Source: Sympetrum striolatum (Eukaryota > Arthropoda > Insecta > Odonata > Libellulidae). From it: 64,000 nucleotides of DNA. The notes beneath the pieces are model-generated. The model saw nothing but the letters and a program-made list of their open reading frames with translations. It ran no database searches and was not told the origin of the DNA. Positions 22,269 through 37,120 of the stretch are shown one piece after another; the stretch's first letter is position 1, and each line of letters opens with the position of its first letter. The stretch lies in assembly GCA_947579665.1 (NCBI GenBank), contig OX388352.1:37194216-37258215 (forward strand), read 5' to 3'. The translations under genes were made by a program, and so were the position numbers.

Positions 22269-25200
22269 ATCGTAGCCATATATTTTTCAAGACTTAAGGA
22301 GTCATTGGAAATCAAATTGGAAATCAAACTAAACAGTTTTAGGGTCAAAAGCAAGAAGTACGTTCACACAAAGACTAGAAAAATCTTACAATATTGAAAA
22401 CCAGTTGTGTTTTTTTTTTATTTTTCCTAAACAACCTACAAAATATGCCACTGCTGCAAAGCTATCCTGTCGCAATAGACTTCACCTCATAACTTTTCGG
22501 TCTACGGTTCTTGATCCGCTGGATTTGTATTAGGCGATGCTGAGTAATGAAGAGATACTCAGTTTAAAGTCACTGTTGCCAAGCCTAACAGGGCGTGTAT
22601 TTGACGTCGCCCCGCCTACTGAATACAGCGCCAAATTTAAACAAGTTGCTGTAAATGTTGTGCATTATCGTATCGGGATGCTTCTGGAGTTAATTTTTTT
22701 TTAAATAAAGAGTGAATATACAATTTTCAAGGTTTATTTTTATTTTCAAATATATTTATCAAATTATAAGGAAAGTCGTATCTACATCAACCAAATAAAG
22801 AAATGTTCGTTAAGTAATGTTTTATTATTTACTAGCTGAAATGCCCGTTGATTCTCAACGGGGAAATTTAAATTGATAAATACTATTGTTAAAATCTTGG
22901 TCGTAACACAAACATCACTTGTAATTAAGTCTACAATGTCACCTAAATATTCAATCTCATATCCTTTGAATTACACTTTCTTCGAAAAGATAAAAATCAT
23001 TAAAGATTATAAAAAAATATATTCGAAGATCAAATTAGGATAAGCAACACCACCATTTAGGAGACATTTTTAGAAAGGAAAAATTGGTTCTTGGAAACGA
23101 TGATTAAACACAAATAACAGAAATATATTGTATATCACTCTAAAACCACCGATGAATATTCTTTGTAGAAAGTAATTGTATTATGTAGCTGACTTGTACC
23201 CCAATACTAAAATGCGTAACATAAACATGAAGCTCATCAAATAACACAAATGCAATTACAAAGTCAACACAGAAACAAAGATTAAATACCGATGTCAGAA
23301 AGATAGTATATTTATAAGAATTGGAAGCACATAAGAAACCACAATTAACAATTCTTTAACAAAAGATAAACTTGCTTTACCTTTTCGATCAAGAGATACG
23401 ATATTGGAGACATTATTATTATAGTTTTACAAATCGCCGTTTACCTCCAAGATTGAATCTGAAAAATCTTTACTATATTCATTTCATCCATTATCGATGT
23501 AAATTGATAAGTTGTAATACTTAATGCGGAAGTTTATATTTAAAAAAATCCGAAACTTAACTGGTTATTTATACGCATTTATTTGTATTAATCGAGAGAA
23601 AGGAATTTCATCTAACAAACTACTATAAACCCATTTATCCCACGAAATAGTCATTAAACAATTAAATTTATACATATAAAACTTGGTTGCTACAGACACT
23701 TCTATAAAATTTAAAATCTTTCTTAAATACTGGTAATCGTATGTTTTTAAGCTCGATTCCTCACAGTATATAGCTGCAATTACTAATATCTCCTTAAATT
23801 TCTCCCTCTTCATATAATCTATCACTTATTCTTAAAATTAACTTGAAGTAGGAATATTTTCTTAATGTGTTTTTACGGATAAATACATGAGCTAGGGACT
23901 CAAAAATCGCCTTGATCGTCAGGGGGATGGATTGTTTACGACCTCAAAATTTCGATTAAAAATTAACGTACTTCATCAAAATGTGCGCAATTTTGACTCG
24001 AAAACTCACTCACTATTCAACGACTTAATTATGAATCCTTATTTTATTTTATTTCTTTTAGTGCTTTATTCAACTTTCTAGGACCATAATTTCTAATTTA
24101 ATTTTGCAAAAGAAATGAACCCTGTAACGAAATAAATGACCTTTACGTGTATTTCTTATGGTAAGGTTTTGGCCCGTCTGGGTTCGAACCGTCGACTTTA
24201 GGGAAATAAAAATCAGCCTATACTCTGAGCGGGGTGGACTTTTAATTATATAGAAAATTTCAAAGTTTTGCAACTCTCGGTTCTCAAGCTTTTAGGGAAC
24301 ATACATACACACACACCCACACTCTATTTTATACTAGCAGAAGTACCCGTTGATTCTCAACGGGGATATTTAATTTCATAAATATCAGTGTAATATCCTT
24401 GATCATAACAAATGCTTCATAATTGTTGGTAAATAGCGAATACTAGACTTTCCAAACCAATATATCAAGAAATGTAAGTTACAATTAAGTCTACAAAGCC
24501 GCTCCAACTCAATATTCATTCTCATATACTTTGAATGAAAAATTTCTTCAACTGAGAATATAAAAGTATACTCTAAGATCACATTAGGATAAGCAGTACC
24601 ACGTTTAATGTAACATTTTCATACAGGTACAAGGGGACAACTGAATCAAACATTTAGCATAAATTGCAGAAATAAATTATATATCACTCGAAATAGAAAG
24701 AAATAAATTATATATTATATACCCGTTGAATCTCAACAGGAGAAGGAAGTACTCTTAAATACAAACACTAATACAAAAGCTCCAAACGATAAACCAAATA
24801 CTAATTACCAACTACTTCAAACTGTCCACAATAAGTAAATGAAATCGTGTGAATGTGTGTATGCATGCATGTAAATGACCATTATTTTCATATAATAACC
24901 ATGCCTCAGTTTAAAATTCCGGCAGCGAAGCATACTTAGCAAAAGAAGTGGGTTCACTCTGTGGGGCAAAGTACCAAGTGAGACCACCTGACCCAAAAAA
25001 AACCCTAATAAACAAATGCTTCAAAGTGTCAGTCTATAAGTGAATGAGACCGTGTGAATGTGTGTATATATGTATGAAAATAACCAAGAATTTCTTAGAG
25101 TAACCCCGCCTTGGATTAAAAATGCAACAGTGATGCATGCGAAACAAAAGAAAAGGGGTATCCATCATATATAATTCCTTCTCCGGATTAATTCATATCT

Positions 25201-28200
25201 ATTATATTTAGACGCTTCTCCGGATTCATTCATGTATCTATTATATATAATTCCTTCTCCGAATTCATTCATATAGATAGATAGGATACCAATTCACAGG
25301 CTAAACCACAGGTGTCATTTACTTGAAATTACTTCCCGAGAAGATTGCATCGAAATTCAATCCAAAGTTCACAGTCAATATCATCTCCCACTTTTACTGA
25401 CATACTACAATATGCCTGGTTCACCTCAAAACTAACAGACAACCAAAACATTTTTAGGAATGTTAACTAAGTTTCCTTTTAAATAGAACTGCACAAAACT
25501 CCTTGTATATGTCAGCAGCCATCATTTATTTGTTGCTCAAATTACCGAAATATCTTTTGCTTCGAATGCTTTTATGATAATTATCATTTGGGTGCTTGCG
25601 AATAATTAAAAAATCGGATTATGAATTAATATAAGTACAAATATAATTTCTATTCTTCGTGACTTCATTATTCTCCCATACACAATATATCCGATCATGC
25701 ACATTCTTACAATGTATGATGATATTTGCACGATTATCAGTATAATATTAAATTAATTACAAAATAAAAAGAATATAAAACGAAATTTGTGAAAATAAAA
25801 AGGAAAAAATTTTGGGACCAACAGGGATTCGTACGGGGAACCTATTCTTTACCAGTCGGGAATGCTATCGCATCAACAAAGGATAACTAGCTGGACGGGA
25901 GAATTTAAATGCACATAAAACGCCTTAGTTGTACACTACATGAAAATCTAGATATAAGTTGCGTATATTTTATCAAAATCCTCGCAATTTCGAATCGTAA
26001 ACGATATTTCTCGACCAGAATAAGAATCTTTATTCTATTTTCCTTCTTTTGATGCTAGTTTCGACTTCCTACAACTGTTTATTCTAATTTAGTTTTGCAA
26101 AGCAAATAAACCTTACAACGAAAAAAGGAACTTTACGTGTATTTCTTATGGAAACGTTTTCACCCGTCTGGGTTCGAACCGAGGACCTTAGGGAAATAAA
26201 AAGTAGCCTATACTCTGCGCGGGGTCGAGTTTTAATAATGTAGAAAATTGTAAAGTTTTGCGACTCTCGGTTCTCGAGTTTTTAGCGAACATACATACAC
26301 ACCCACACTCTATTTTATATAATAGATATCAATCAATTACTTTAATACCAAATCAATATTTAGAAATAAACTGACTACTTTTTACGTTGGAAAACCAGTG
26401 TGGGAACGTCGTTCTCATACGTTCGCGCTCCAATACACAACTGATTCAGTGCTCCTTTGAATTTTACAACATTAGGTTGAATTTTCAGTGATCGTTTTCA
26501 TAATTTGGGCTATTTATTCCTGATTCATATAAGTATTTATTCTATGAAATTTCTCTCGCTTAAAGATAGTCCAATTCAATTTAAGTTACCTCTTTTAAGC
26601 AATTTTGAGTTGACCTGAGTATCCCAAAATTTCCTGGGATATCTAACGCGAGGAAATTTTGGAATTCTCTTTGGATTTCTCGGTTTCAGCGGACTCGTCT
26701 CTTTTCGTACTTTATCTTGAACTTCGTATCCCGCAAGTTACCAGTCTTAACCTTCCATGCTATGAATGGATTTAATGTTAATGTAGTTCAATAATTTCAT
26801 CAATAGATGGCTGCTATGTTCACTTTGATTGAGATTGGTCTTTTTTAGCTGCAAACTCCAAGTTACTCAAAAACAAGTTGACTATTCGAACACATGTAAC
26901 CATTATTATCCTAAATATCTCACAATTCTCTTAGATAGATGTATGATAGTTTTAGTTAGTTATCACTGATCTGTACGTAGGTATTAAAATCCTAGGTTAA
27001 TAAACCAATTCAGAATTAACAATATAATTAACAACAGAATGCAATCCACTTGAAAAAAGAACGAGAAATACTTCAACCAAATCCAACCGAAATCTGATGG
27101 TTAGTTATTCTATATTATGTTTTTATATTTGATGGCATTTCTAACGATAGTCTCAATAGAATTAGGCTGTATAAAATTTGGGGAATGCAATATGATTATA
27201 CGTCTTGGATTCGGCCCATAGTTTCTCTTTACAGGATGTTATTTATGAGGGTGAAAATGTGAGAAAGTAAACCAGCTGTTTGTCGGTTAAAATATAAAAT
27301 TCCTTAGTTAATTTTCATAAAAAATCGGGAGTTTAGCCAATAAGGAAAACAATCGACTTATCTCAAATCCGTGGTGAGTCTATTCTGGTTGAAAAGAGTT
27401 GAGCATCTAACGCCTAGTTTACGATTCACATTAGATCCAAAATTTATAAATAAATCTTGTCTCGTCTATATACAAGCCCTGAGATGAGTATCTTTTGCAT
27501 AAGAAATAAATATCAGGTAACTAATATTTTATTTTATTAATTTCCAAATTAGCTCCAGTATGACTCTGATTGTAATACTAAAGATTACTGATAGGGAGCG
27601 TTTGGTGTACTTTTGTTGAACCAAGAGGAGGCTTGAAAAAGTTTTGGAAACACTGCGCTAATTCATAATGATTCAATTCATTCAAACTTGGCGCTGTATT
27701 CAGTAGGCGGGGCGACGGCGAATACGCCCTCTTAGGTTTGGCAACAGCGCTTTACTTTCAACTGGGTACCTCTGCATTGTTCATCCTCCTCTAGTACAAA
27801 TGCAGCTGCTCAAGATCCACGGACTGAAAGGTTTTGGGGCGAAGTCTACCATGACAGGATAACCTTACAGGAGTGGTAAATGTGAATTTATTTTTACGTA
27901 TTTTTGTGTCAAAAATAGGATTTTTGAGTAACTACCCGATTCTCGAACCTTTCGTTGAGTCTATTAGTTTTGTATTTTTCGATTCGAACATAAATTTTAT
28001 TTCTCATTTATTTTATAACCTTGACGATTCACTCGTCTCTTATTAGAAAATATTAATTTAAATATTAAAATTTGTTTATATAATATAAGAATGAGCTCAA
28101 ATGTATTCTCTGTTTTGTCTCTGACTTAATGAACACAAATTAAAATTAATCATCGAAGGAATCGGAATCAGGAATCATACATGTATTGGAAATTGTAGAA

Positions 28201-31200
28201 GTGTACGAAAATTATATTCTTATTATCCTGGGCGTTCATCTTTTATCCTAAATTTTAAAATCGGTTATGAGACATTATTTTCTTTTTTATAGGGTTTATA
28301 AAATTTATTAATAATAGGGTTGAATGAGTTACCAGAGATTATTTAAAATTTGTACGAAAATTCTATTCTTACTATATTGGCCTTTTATATGGTAACACGT
28401 TTTTATATTGCGTTTATAATAAGTTACGTTAATTTTTAATGTTCAATTCAAATGTTTACTAAATCTTAAACATTTTTATTGTTCATTGAGCTACATGATG
28501 TTATTTGCAATGTTAAAGAATAGGTTAGTCACACATTATTCTTTTAATACAAATCGGAACTATTATATAAAATTCGTTAATAAAATTCCAAGAAAATTTT
28601 GAAAATCAAAGAACAAACTGAATGCTAGAATACTGATAACTCCCAAAGAAGACTATTAAAAATAAATTCCAACCAATCAGGCTTGTAATTAAAATAGGAA
28701 AAAGTATGTAGATATTTTATGAAAAGGATTACATCTTCCATACTTAAAGTTTATTGCATATTTTCTGCATCGTCATAAGAAAGGCCGTATCGAAATGAAA
28801 GGTTTGGAGCTAAAATTTAATTTAAATCAGCTCATTCTAAACGAGAATAAGAAATTGAAATGTTTATGATGCGTAAAATGTATTAAGATTAGTAATTTAT
28901 GAGTCTAATATCTTACTCACAATCAGATTAATATAGCCATTGTTTACAAAAAGGAGTTCGAGGTGTTTCATATTCCTATAAGGGTCAATTTTGGATAAAT
29001 ATCTAAGGAAGGTACAGCCGATGTAATGTACTAACCGTTTTTAGTTTTATTGACCAAAACTGACACAACGGAATACTTTGAATTCATTCCGAAAATAATG
29101 GAGATCTATGGGTAAAATAATATTTAAATATCACCAGCACATTCTGTAAACAAACAAGGCACGGGGGAACAGTGCATGAAATGTGCGACACTTTGGTATT
29201 GCCCCATCAATGGTACTGTCTCAATATCGTGTGAAAATCAAACGTCACTTCGATTCCTCAGAAAAGAGATACTTAAATCTAATTTACTATAAACCAATTC
29301 CACTTACACCTATCAGTTATAATATATATTTTAGCAAATATAATAATGTGCATTATTGTTCTAACGGACAATCAGCCTGAACCAGCATCGAATTTTCACA
29401 AACAAATCATTTTTGACCCATTTAGTTGTTTGAAAACGTAGTGAAGGTATTGTTGCTAGTCATCGCTACAGTTATTGTTATACATTTGAACTGGTATTAA
29501 AGGAATTAAATTCCTCGAGGTGAAATTAATATAACTGATTTCCTAGGGCAATTTAGTATTAAATCCTCTTATAGGAGCTTTAAAAACCATTTTATATACA
29601 TTCACATCTTCCATATTTTTTATTTTATGGTGTTTAAGCTATAGCCATGGCAGTTTCAATGTCTCAAGCTGGGAAAAACGATTTGCAGATTTAAAATCAG
29701 CTTTTATCCTAATCATGGCATTAGCTGAGATGTTCGAACTAATGAGGGAAGCCGAGATATTTCCTTTGGTTTAGTCTCTTTTCCTCCGAATTGATTATTT
29801 AAAATAATTTTAAAACTTTTTGGCTGAAAAAAAGTAATTTTCATGATAATTTACAATTCGCATAATCAATGGAATGATTCAGTATTGAATCATCTTCATA
29901 TCAATCACATAATAATTTCAGCCTAAAGTGATCTTAATCCGATGAGCGATGTCAGGAGCGGCAAGTCAATCATACCCAATCGAGAATACTTTAAGTGGGA
30001 ACTTCTATTCAACTAGACTAATACTTGCTTATAACCTAGATGATCACAGATTTGTAGCTAGAATATATAATATTCAACATCAGGAAATAGATTGGCGCTA
30101 ATGAAAGGGAAGATAATCATTTACTGTAGAATTAAATAGTTTTATTAAGAATAAACTAGTGATACCATCCGAGGCTTTTTCCAAATTTAAATATATTTTT
30201 CTTTGTTGATGTTTTTATGGAAGTTGATATTATACAATAAGCGATTCTACCTTCTTTCAGCGATATTATATATTACTATTTACTATTAACATAACTGTGA
30301 CTGACGGTTTTAGGGAGTGATGGAAGGAGAATTAGCAGCTCGTTAGATGTGTTTTGGCTACAAATGTATTTATGTACTATGTAGGTTATTACTATTTCCT
30401 ACATATCATATAAATTATAGTGATAAATTCAATTTGTTCAATATCTTGAGTGGGACTTAAGTTATTGCCTTTCATTTACGAGGGCGAAATTCGCGGTGTC
30501 GAAGCAGCGGCTGCGAATAGTCGGAAAACAAAAAGTGTTGGAGGAAAGTTGTAGTGCGTAAGCGAGCATAAGAATTATGCACTAATTGTTTAAGGCAATG
30601 CAATTCTTACCAATATACCTAATTCATCCTTTAATTTTACATTTAATCTATAGGATGAGATATCAGTATCTTTTGCTTTCAATTCAAAGAACATCATTGG
30701 CACTCGAGAGGAAATTCGATGAACATCATCGGGGCTTAAGAGGCTATTGACCAATTAAATGCAAAGATAGCAACTGTGTTATACTAAATAATTACCGAAA
30801 GAACTTCATCCATGCATGACAAATTTCCTCAATTCCGTTTTAATGTCGAACGGAATAAAAAGTTTAGGTGACATATGAATTGGGTTGCACGGCGAACATT
30901 CTCTGAGGTCACCTTCTTCCTAAGCAATTTTTCGTTAATTTTCGGTTTCTTTAAACTAAATTACAGATAATTTGCATCCATGCTAATGATACGAGGACTG
31001 CTCGTACAATGAGTAACTGAGGAAAAGCACAGCATTTTATATTGGTTTGGAATATAAAATTAACAGTTTTAAAAATGATCACTGCTAAAAATTGCAACCA
31101 TTCATTCAATGTCCGCTTCCTGACTTAGTATCGATATAATTTATAATAAAGATATATTATATCTAAATAAATATATTTAAACGAAATATTTGGCACTCAA

Positions 31201-31668
31201 TTGGAAAGGCACTAAAGACTCATACTTCGTCGTTTTACCCGTCGCCAAAGCTCTATTTTCATAAATCATGATCTGCGAACATGATATTCATGCCTCTCAT
31301 GACTGAATTACAATAAAGGATCTAATAAAGTGACTTAATAATTTAAGACAGTAATTTCAAAAATAAATAGTAAATATAATATGATCCCTATAATCATCAT
31401 TTCATAAACCCAAATCTGGACTATCGTGTGGACGACCGCGTGTACTAAGTGCTGCTGACGAAGCGGGTCAGAGTCAAAATTGAATGAATCGGATAAAATC
31501 GCTTTCGTCGAGGCGACTCATCCTGCAACCCGTCCTTGCAAACCCGTTCTGAGGAAGGCTCGGCCATACGGGTCAAAACTACTCCTCTGCTGATCCCTAG
31601 TCTGCACCCCCTACCACACGCCGAAAGGCCGCGTGCAGGGTTCTTACATAGACACAAGAAAAAAAGAA

Positions 31669-31940
31669 AACAGTGGAAGATTCTGAGTAACCAATACTTT
31701 ACAAGCAATATAACCACGTAAACCGAATTGAAGGCATTACTAAAGTGCAGTAGGATGAAGGCTGTTAATTTACTATAATCGATCGATTTACGAATGTCAT
31801 CAGTTATCTTAACTAAGATTGCGGCGGTGCTATGCGACTTCTGGAAACCAGATTGTGAGCAGTCAAGAATCGAATTTTTATGTAGGTATTCAGTAATTTG
31901 ATGACGTGCGAGTTTCTTGAGGATAAAAGTGATGGGTTTA
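31669..31940 (-). pseudogene. Non-LTR retrotransposon RT relic (U3, best preserved)
   Basis: The clearest copy: a continuous minus-strand frame from the fingers (ILKKLARHQITEYLHKNS) through SGFQKSHSTAA and ITDDIRKSIDYSKLTAF to LLHFSNAFNSV. This matches the RT0-to-motif A block of CR1/Jockey-type LINEs. The His in place of the motif A aspartate is present here too. The frame then runs on into unrelated sequence and ends. Confidence 0.78.
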
Positions 31941-32340
31941 AATCATCACAATTCAATTTAGAAGTTTTCTAAATTGGTATCATTAGCGCGTGTTTACATG
32001 GCTTTGGAAATGAAATGAACGCGAAATGACATTTTCGTTCCACTTTAATGCTTAAATTTTGCAATGGATACCTTAGTTATCTTCTGAGTTACAGGATTTC
32101 AAGTTTGCGGCATTAAATACGAAAACAATTCCATTCAGGCATAATTCCACCTTAATTATAAATTCATAAATCTACTCTCCGCTGCACTTTTTCGTCGAGT
32201 ATCGTCCTCGCCTTTTGTGTCGTTCACGCATAAGTAAGAGTGGAGGAACCAGTATAAATTTAGGTAATATGGTTTTACGTGCAATTTAAATATAGACAGT
32301 GATATATAGAAGAATATATTAGTTTTTGCAATAATCTAAG

Positions 32341-33589
32341 TTAACCCTCCGTTACTTGCCCGTTTTTTGCTACATGGTTACTCGCGCGGAGTGTTCCTGA
32401 TACCCCATGACTATCTTTTGCGTTACGTCTGTTTTAGGAATATTTCTCGTATATCTGTGAAACAAATTCATTTTGACAATATCTTTACTGTTTTACTAAC
32501 TAATATTTGAAAATTTTTCTTTGTCAACTGTTTTAACAATTTATAGGCGCTAAGTCGTCGAAAATTTCCTATTCTTATGAATTACAAGCAACTATTGGGT
32601 TTAAAATACATTATGGTATTTAGAGTAATTTTAATATCAAATAATATTATTTTGATAACATAAGTTGATATCATGGTCTGATTTAACAGTTTTAACTGTT
32701 ATTCTCGATAAGATCCATTCCTAAAAAGCTAACAAAAAAATGAATGACGGACGAAAAGGATTCACAGTGATTTATAAAATGATGAAATTATTTTAATGCA
32801 TATTAATTGATAATTTATTCTTAGTGTCAGAATTATGTATGGATTTTATTTTTATTCATGTACAGCCTCATTTCAAAAATGATTAAATACATTTAGGGAG
32901 ATAATATCTGCTTTTACGGTTCTTACGTTAGGGCGCGGTTCTTACACTTCGTTTACTATTGTTTCCCGAAAAAATATTCTTCATTTTCGTCAGAAAAATT
33001 AAATTAAGAATCTCTGACTTCCTTTTTAGTATCAGTGTTATGCTTCGACGATTGAATTCATTTACCGTAGAAAACATCTTCAACGTCCAGAATCTCAACA
33101 TCAGACGACTGCTACAAAATATATAATCTTCTCTCGTTCGATCTAAAACTTGTTCGCCATTCTCATTAATAAAAACCAATTGAATTTTGAATTTATATTT
33201 AAAATAATTATAATTGTTATAATACACAATTCACTAATAAATCATAAGGAAAAATAGAATGCACCTTACAAAAATGTGAATTTTCGGTACCGTTGAATTC
33301 TTGTATAAAATGCGACAATCGATCGAATATAACCTCTTTAATACTCAAAAATACTACAAAAAATAATTAGCTGAACCATTGAGCAAGCAATGCTCACACT
33401 TACACAAAAAGGGCTTCGTACACTCCTTAATATAAGAATTTTGTTAATCTACTTCGTCGCGCGATCGCACTCTAACTCAGATAAAATTCTTTAACTCTTG
33501 CAAAATAATAGAAAATTGAAAATGATTAGGTAAACGTATAAAACATTCACCATTCCACCTTTGGAAAAGGAAAAGTTATAATCGGCAAC
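32341..33589 (-). mobile_element. piggyBac-like relic, right end deleted (U3)
   Basis: The left TTAA (32341-32344) and CCCTCCGTTACTTGCC end are intact; the right end and its TTAA are lost in a deletion of about 120 bp joined near 33590. A 99-aa minus-strand open frame (32928-33227) covers the same region as the acidic stretch but in a different frame, so it is probably chance. Confidence 0.72.
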
Positions 33590-34041
33590 GGCAATTGACC
33601 ACTCCTGAGATCTCCACTTTAATGGGTTTCTAAAATCAAGACGAAAATACCGATTCTTCCTTAAACGCATTCTAAGTAATAAGAGTAACCAACGGGAGGA
33701 TGATGACAAGAGTCACTATCTCGATCCGGTTTCTTGATTGAGGGAATTCCCCAACTAAATCAGAAGTTTTGGAATTCCTTCCAATTAAAGCAACTCTACT
33801 TTTAATTCTACGCAAATATTTTCCCCCATTAATACAGTGTAAAAGGTGACGCGAAGAATTTGACAGCCGGTAGAATGCACAGAAATTTAGAATCATATGT
33901 ATTATTATGCATGTGCCATGTATATTAAGTCCGTATGAGCAGAGACGCACGATTGCTGGGCTGGGAAGTATTTATGGCACTTATGAAGAAGGCAAATGTA
34001 ATGTCCTCTAAGGATTTTTAGGTGTGTCCAAAGGATGGAAC

Positions 34042-34122
34042 ACTTGGGATGGTGGGAGCCAATGTGCGAAATGACCTAAGCTGTCGAAGCACTTTTAACA
34101 ATACTACTACTAGTTGGGATGG
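34042..34122 (+). mobile_element. 5'-truncated SINE (U3)
   Basis: Same insertion; insert 34053-34111 with flanks ACTTGGGATGG and AGTTGGGATGG. The right-flank mutation is shared with U2, supporting a close relation of U2 and U3 here. Confidence 0.83.
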
Positions 34123-34246
34123 GTCGCAGGGGTCCTGACTACGACCGGAAACGCGGCCATGGGAGAATACCACTTTTAGGGAGTAACTTCGTTTTAATAT
34201 ATAAACCCTCTGCAGATGTAGGCAGGGGTAGACGATTCTCAAGAGC

Positions 34247-35971
34247 AGCTGGAGGCTATGCTTCTCCGTTTAGTTTATTTATTGACATGTAAAATTCACA
34301 AAAAAATCAGATTTGCAATGAATTGAATAGATGCCTGGTCAGATACAAAACAGTACAGTAGTGAAATACATTGCGAATTACATTATTAATATTACAATTA
34401 TGTACTCTGTATTACAAAATCAATATAAATATGAATACATATTTATTTACATACCTATAAAAATGCATTATTTAAAATAAAAAAGCATTAACTAATTTGA
34501 AATTAGATGACAGTAAACGAATTTTACATTTTAACAGGTTAGTTTAAAAATGCATTACCTATTTGAAACACAACGTTTTTCAATTAAGATTTTTTCAATT
34601 CTCCAGAAAAATACGGAAATTCTGGTTCAACCTTTTCCTCATTTCGACCGGCAAATTTAAAAAATTATACCTATATATAAGAAGAAATTTTCATAAGATT
34701 TAAACCTGTGTATTATATGATTTAAAACATACTTATCTCTGTTATTATGTCGGTAGTTTGGAAAGTTGTGTGCATATATCAGGCAAATTAAAACCATTGC
34801 GAAAAGCAAATATCGCTTGAGCTTCTATCAGCACTTTGGTGTCTACACCGCTCATAGCTCGATCCAGCCACACGAGTCGTACACGTCATGGATTTTATTA
34901 CAGACTTCGGGGACCAACAGTGCAAGAAATGTTATCGATGCTCGGAATAAAAAACGTATTACACCCGAAAATATCAGCATAAATACTTCAGCGCCCATTT
35001 TATTCTTAAAGCCATAACTATTTACTTTGGAATCACCAGGGTACTATATAAAGTAAAATATAATACAAAAATAAATTAGTGTTTCTTAAATTATAAGACA
35101 ATAATCATCACCGACACGTTAATGGTTTTTCATATAATGATTTCTTCACGATGATCTTTTCATAAGTACATCGTGATATCGTTTTTAGCCACTATTCTTC
35201 GTCTGTAATTATGTTGTCATCTTTACTTCAGATGCTCAAGATCAGCTATGTTATTTATGATACTTCAGTCGATGCAATATTAATGTATAGAAAATTCCGA
35301 GAGTAACATTTGAATCTTATTTACCTTGCACATGCTATAGGATATTAGCTAGTTTTTCCGCATTGATTCGCATAAGTGATTCCCTTAAATAAGGAGCAAT
35401 CCCATAGTTTGAACTTTGTCCATGTGTATCTAAGTATCCTACAAGACATATTTGGTGTTTGGCAGGGAGTGCAAGCACCATGACATTGTTTCCTAATGGA
35501 TTGCCTTCGCGCATCGTTCGCGGAAAAAATGAATTCTTGAAACGATTTACTCTAGCATCTATTTCCCTGATATTTCTCACAGTATCAGTGCGGCCTTTAC
35601 AAAAGTAAGGTCGCAGTATGTCGGCTGCACCTTTGAGAACGTAATTTCCCAGAACATCTTTTCTTCGCTTCTACCGACTATTCATTAAACGGAGCCAAGT
35701 TTCTTAAGTTCTTTTCCACATATATTGCGGATGTGAGTAATCCATAATAAATTATTCGTAAGAGATACTCCAAGATATTTCACCGTTCTGCTGTCATTAA
35801 GTTTACCCCACGGAGCCTGTACGAACAATCATTTACAGATTTTCTTTTGCAGAGGTTAACTACTGAACACTTTTCTACATTTAACTCTAATTGTCAATCA
35901 GCGCACCATTTCATAATTCTATTTAAGTCGTTTGAAAGGGTTAATTGATCCTCTCAACTCTCTACTTCCCT
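34247..35971 (-). pseudogene. 5'-truncated LINE relic with RT thumb, C-terminus and 3' tail (U3)
   Basis: The minus-strand order is thumb (LSNDLNRIMKW, LNVEKC), then YRLRGVNL and, after a frameshift, VKYLGVSLTNNLLW and HIRNICGKELKKLG, the usual sequence that follows the palm in CR1/Jockey-type RTs. Further down is the C-terminal signature NRFKNSFFPRT (frame 35335-35580), then about 1.1 kb of AT-rich 3' sequence ending near a minus-strand AATAAA at about 34270. There is a stop in place of the second Trp (WCAD*). The 5' end stops just before the palm, typical of 5' truncation. U1 and U2 lost 34247-35821 of it. Confidence 0.78.
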
Positions 35972-37098
35972 GTAAATGACCTATCATTTAGTCTAGACAT
36001 ACCTTCCTTGCTCGTGAATCCTATTGTCTCTTACACTTTTCTCCACTGCACTGTAATGAATTCCAGGACTCTTCAAGACGAAGGGTACGTCAGGGGATTG
36101 AGCGAGGGTCCACAAAGTCAGCTCTTCTGCCAGGACATTCACACCCTGAATTAAAGCCACTTATTCCGAACACGAGGACCTCAGTTTTCCGTAATTCAAA
36201 CGGACAGTTACATATCGATGCCAAACTACTCCCACACCAGATCCTAGACATTTAGGTTCTCACGAGAACGCAGAATATCCTCGTAAGCACACTAAGAGGA
36301 ATCTTAGGCCCCAACTTAGAAAACCATCCGCAGCTGAGAGTAAAAGTGTGACCCTGTCCTCCGCACTTATTGCATCGGTGACGTACGATCTGCTACTACC
36401 GCGCTCTGAATGAATTCAAGATGGAATAGTGGAGTTACTTCCCTCCCCCGCCGATTTCACAAGCAATGGCGCCGCTACGCGCTTGACGTCAGAGCGAACT
36501 CCCTATCTGCGCAAGGGGGGGTTTCGGTTAGGCGCCGACACTTCGGAGGGCGGTGGCGGAGAAGGATATTGCGGAACGAACGTACTAAGCGGCAACTCGA
36601 TGTGCCGAGAACCTATGCGGTCGGATCAAACTCCCCAGCGCCATTGCTGTTCAAATGCACGAAGATATGATTCTGCGATGATAGCGTCCATTGCTTGAGA
36701 TTCGCGTAAGGACTGATATCTTAAAACTCCGAGAACGGACCTCTTTGTCGTCACGCCGTGTGCGGACCTGGGTCACAAAAGACCCGGTCTTTTAAAATCG
36801 ATTTCTCGTAGTAATATTACTTCCCAAAGAAAAATGAATGAATATTGAATAAGGATTTTAATTTATAGAAAAATTGGTGTCTCGAATTACATAATAATTA
36901 TGGCCACAAACAAGGCAAATATATTATACCCCAATAAGGTTCGGGAGGAAAACGACTATGTGAACATGAGTAGAGATGCAACGAGTAAACTCACAATCAA
37001 AGCATAAAGCATAGACTAAGAGAACAGCTATATTGTATTACAGTGGAATGGTAAACTAGCTGACATTTTCTGTACTTAGAATTACTCCATCATAAGAT

Positions 37099-37120
37099 CT
37101 TTTTTTTTTTTTGCTTCTTT
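37099..37120 (+). repeat. T-rich replacement tract (U3)
   Basis: A run of 14 T followed by GCTTCTTTTGC replaces about 67 bp present in U1, U2 and U4 between CATAAGATC and TTTGCTAAAG. Confidence 0.7.

Larger units (their letters stand above)
14062..28146 (+). repeat. Macrosatellite unit U2 (14.09 kb)
   Basis: Second full unit, colinear with U1. It lacks about 556 bp at the junction 17888/17889 (matching U1 3271-3826), which removes the left end of the piggyBac-like relic, and shares with U1 the 1.58 kb deletion in the LINE relic at about 19721. It has no SINE at the U1 926 position: there the target word ACTGACACAACGGA is present once, which is the empty site. Restored length is about 16.2 kb. 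Confidence 0.95.

Noticed and set aside
34766..35017. 83-aa plus-strand frame inside the U3 LINE block
   Set aside because: It lies antisense in the LINE 3' region, and the same region of U4 is not open.
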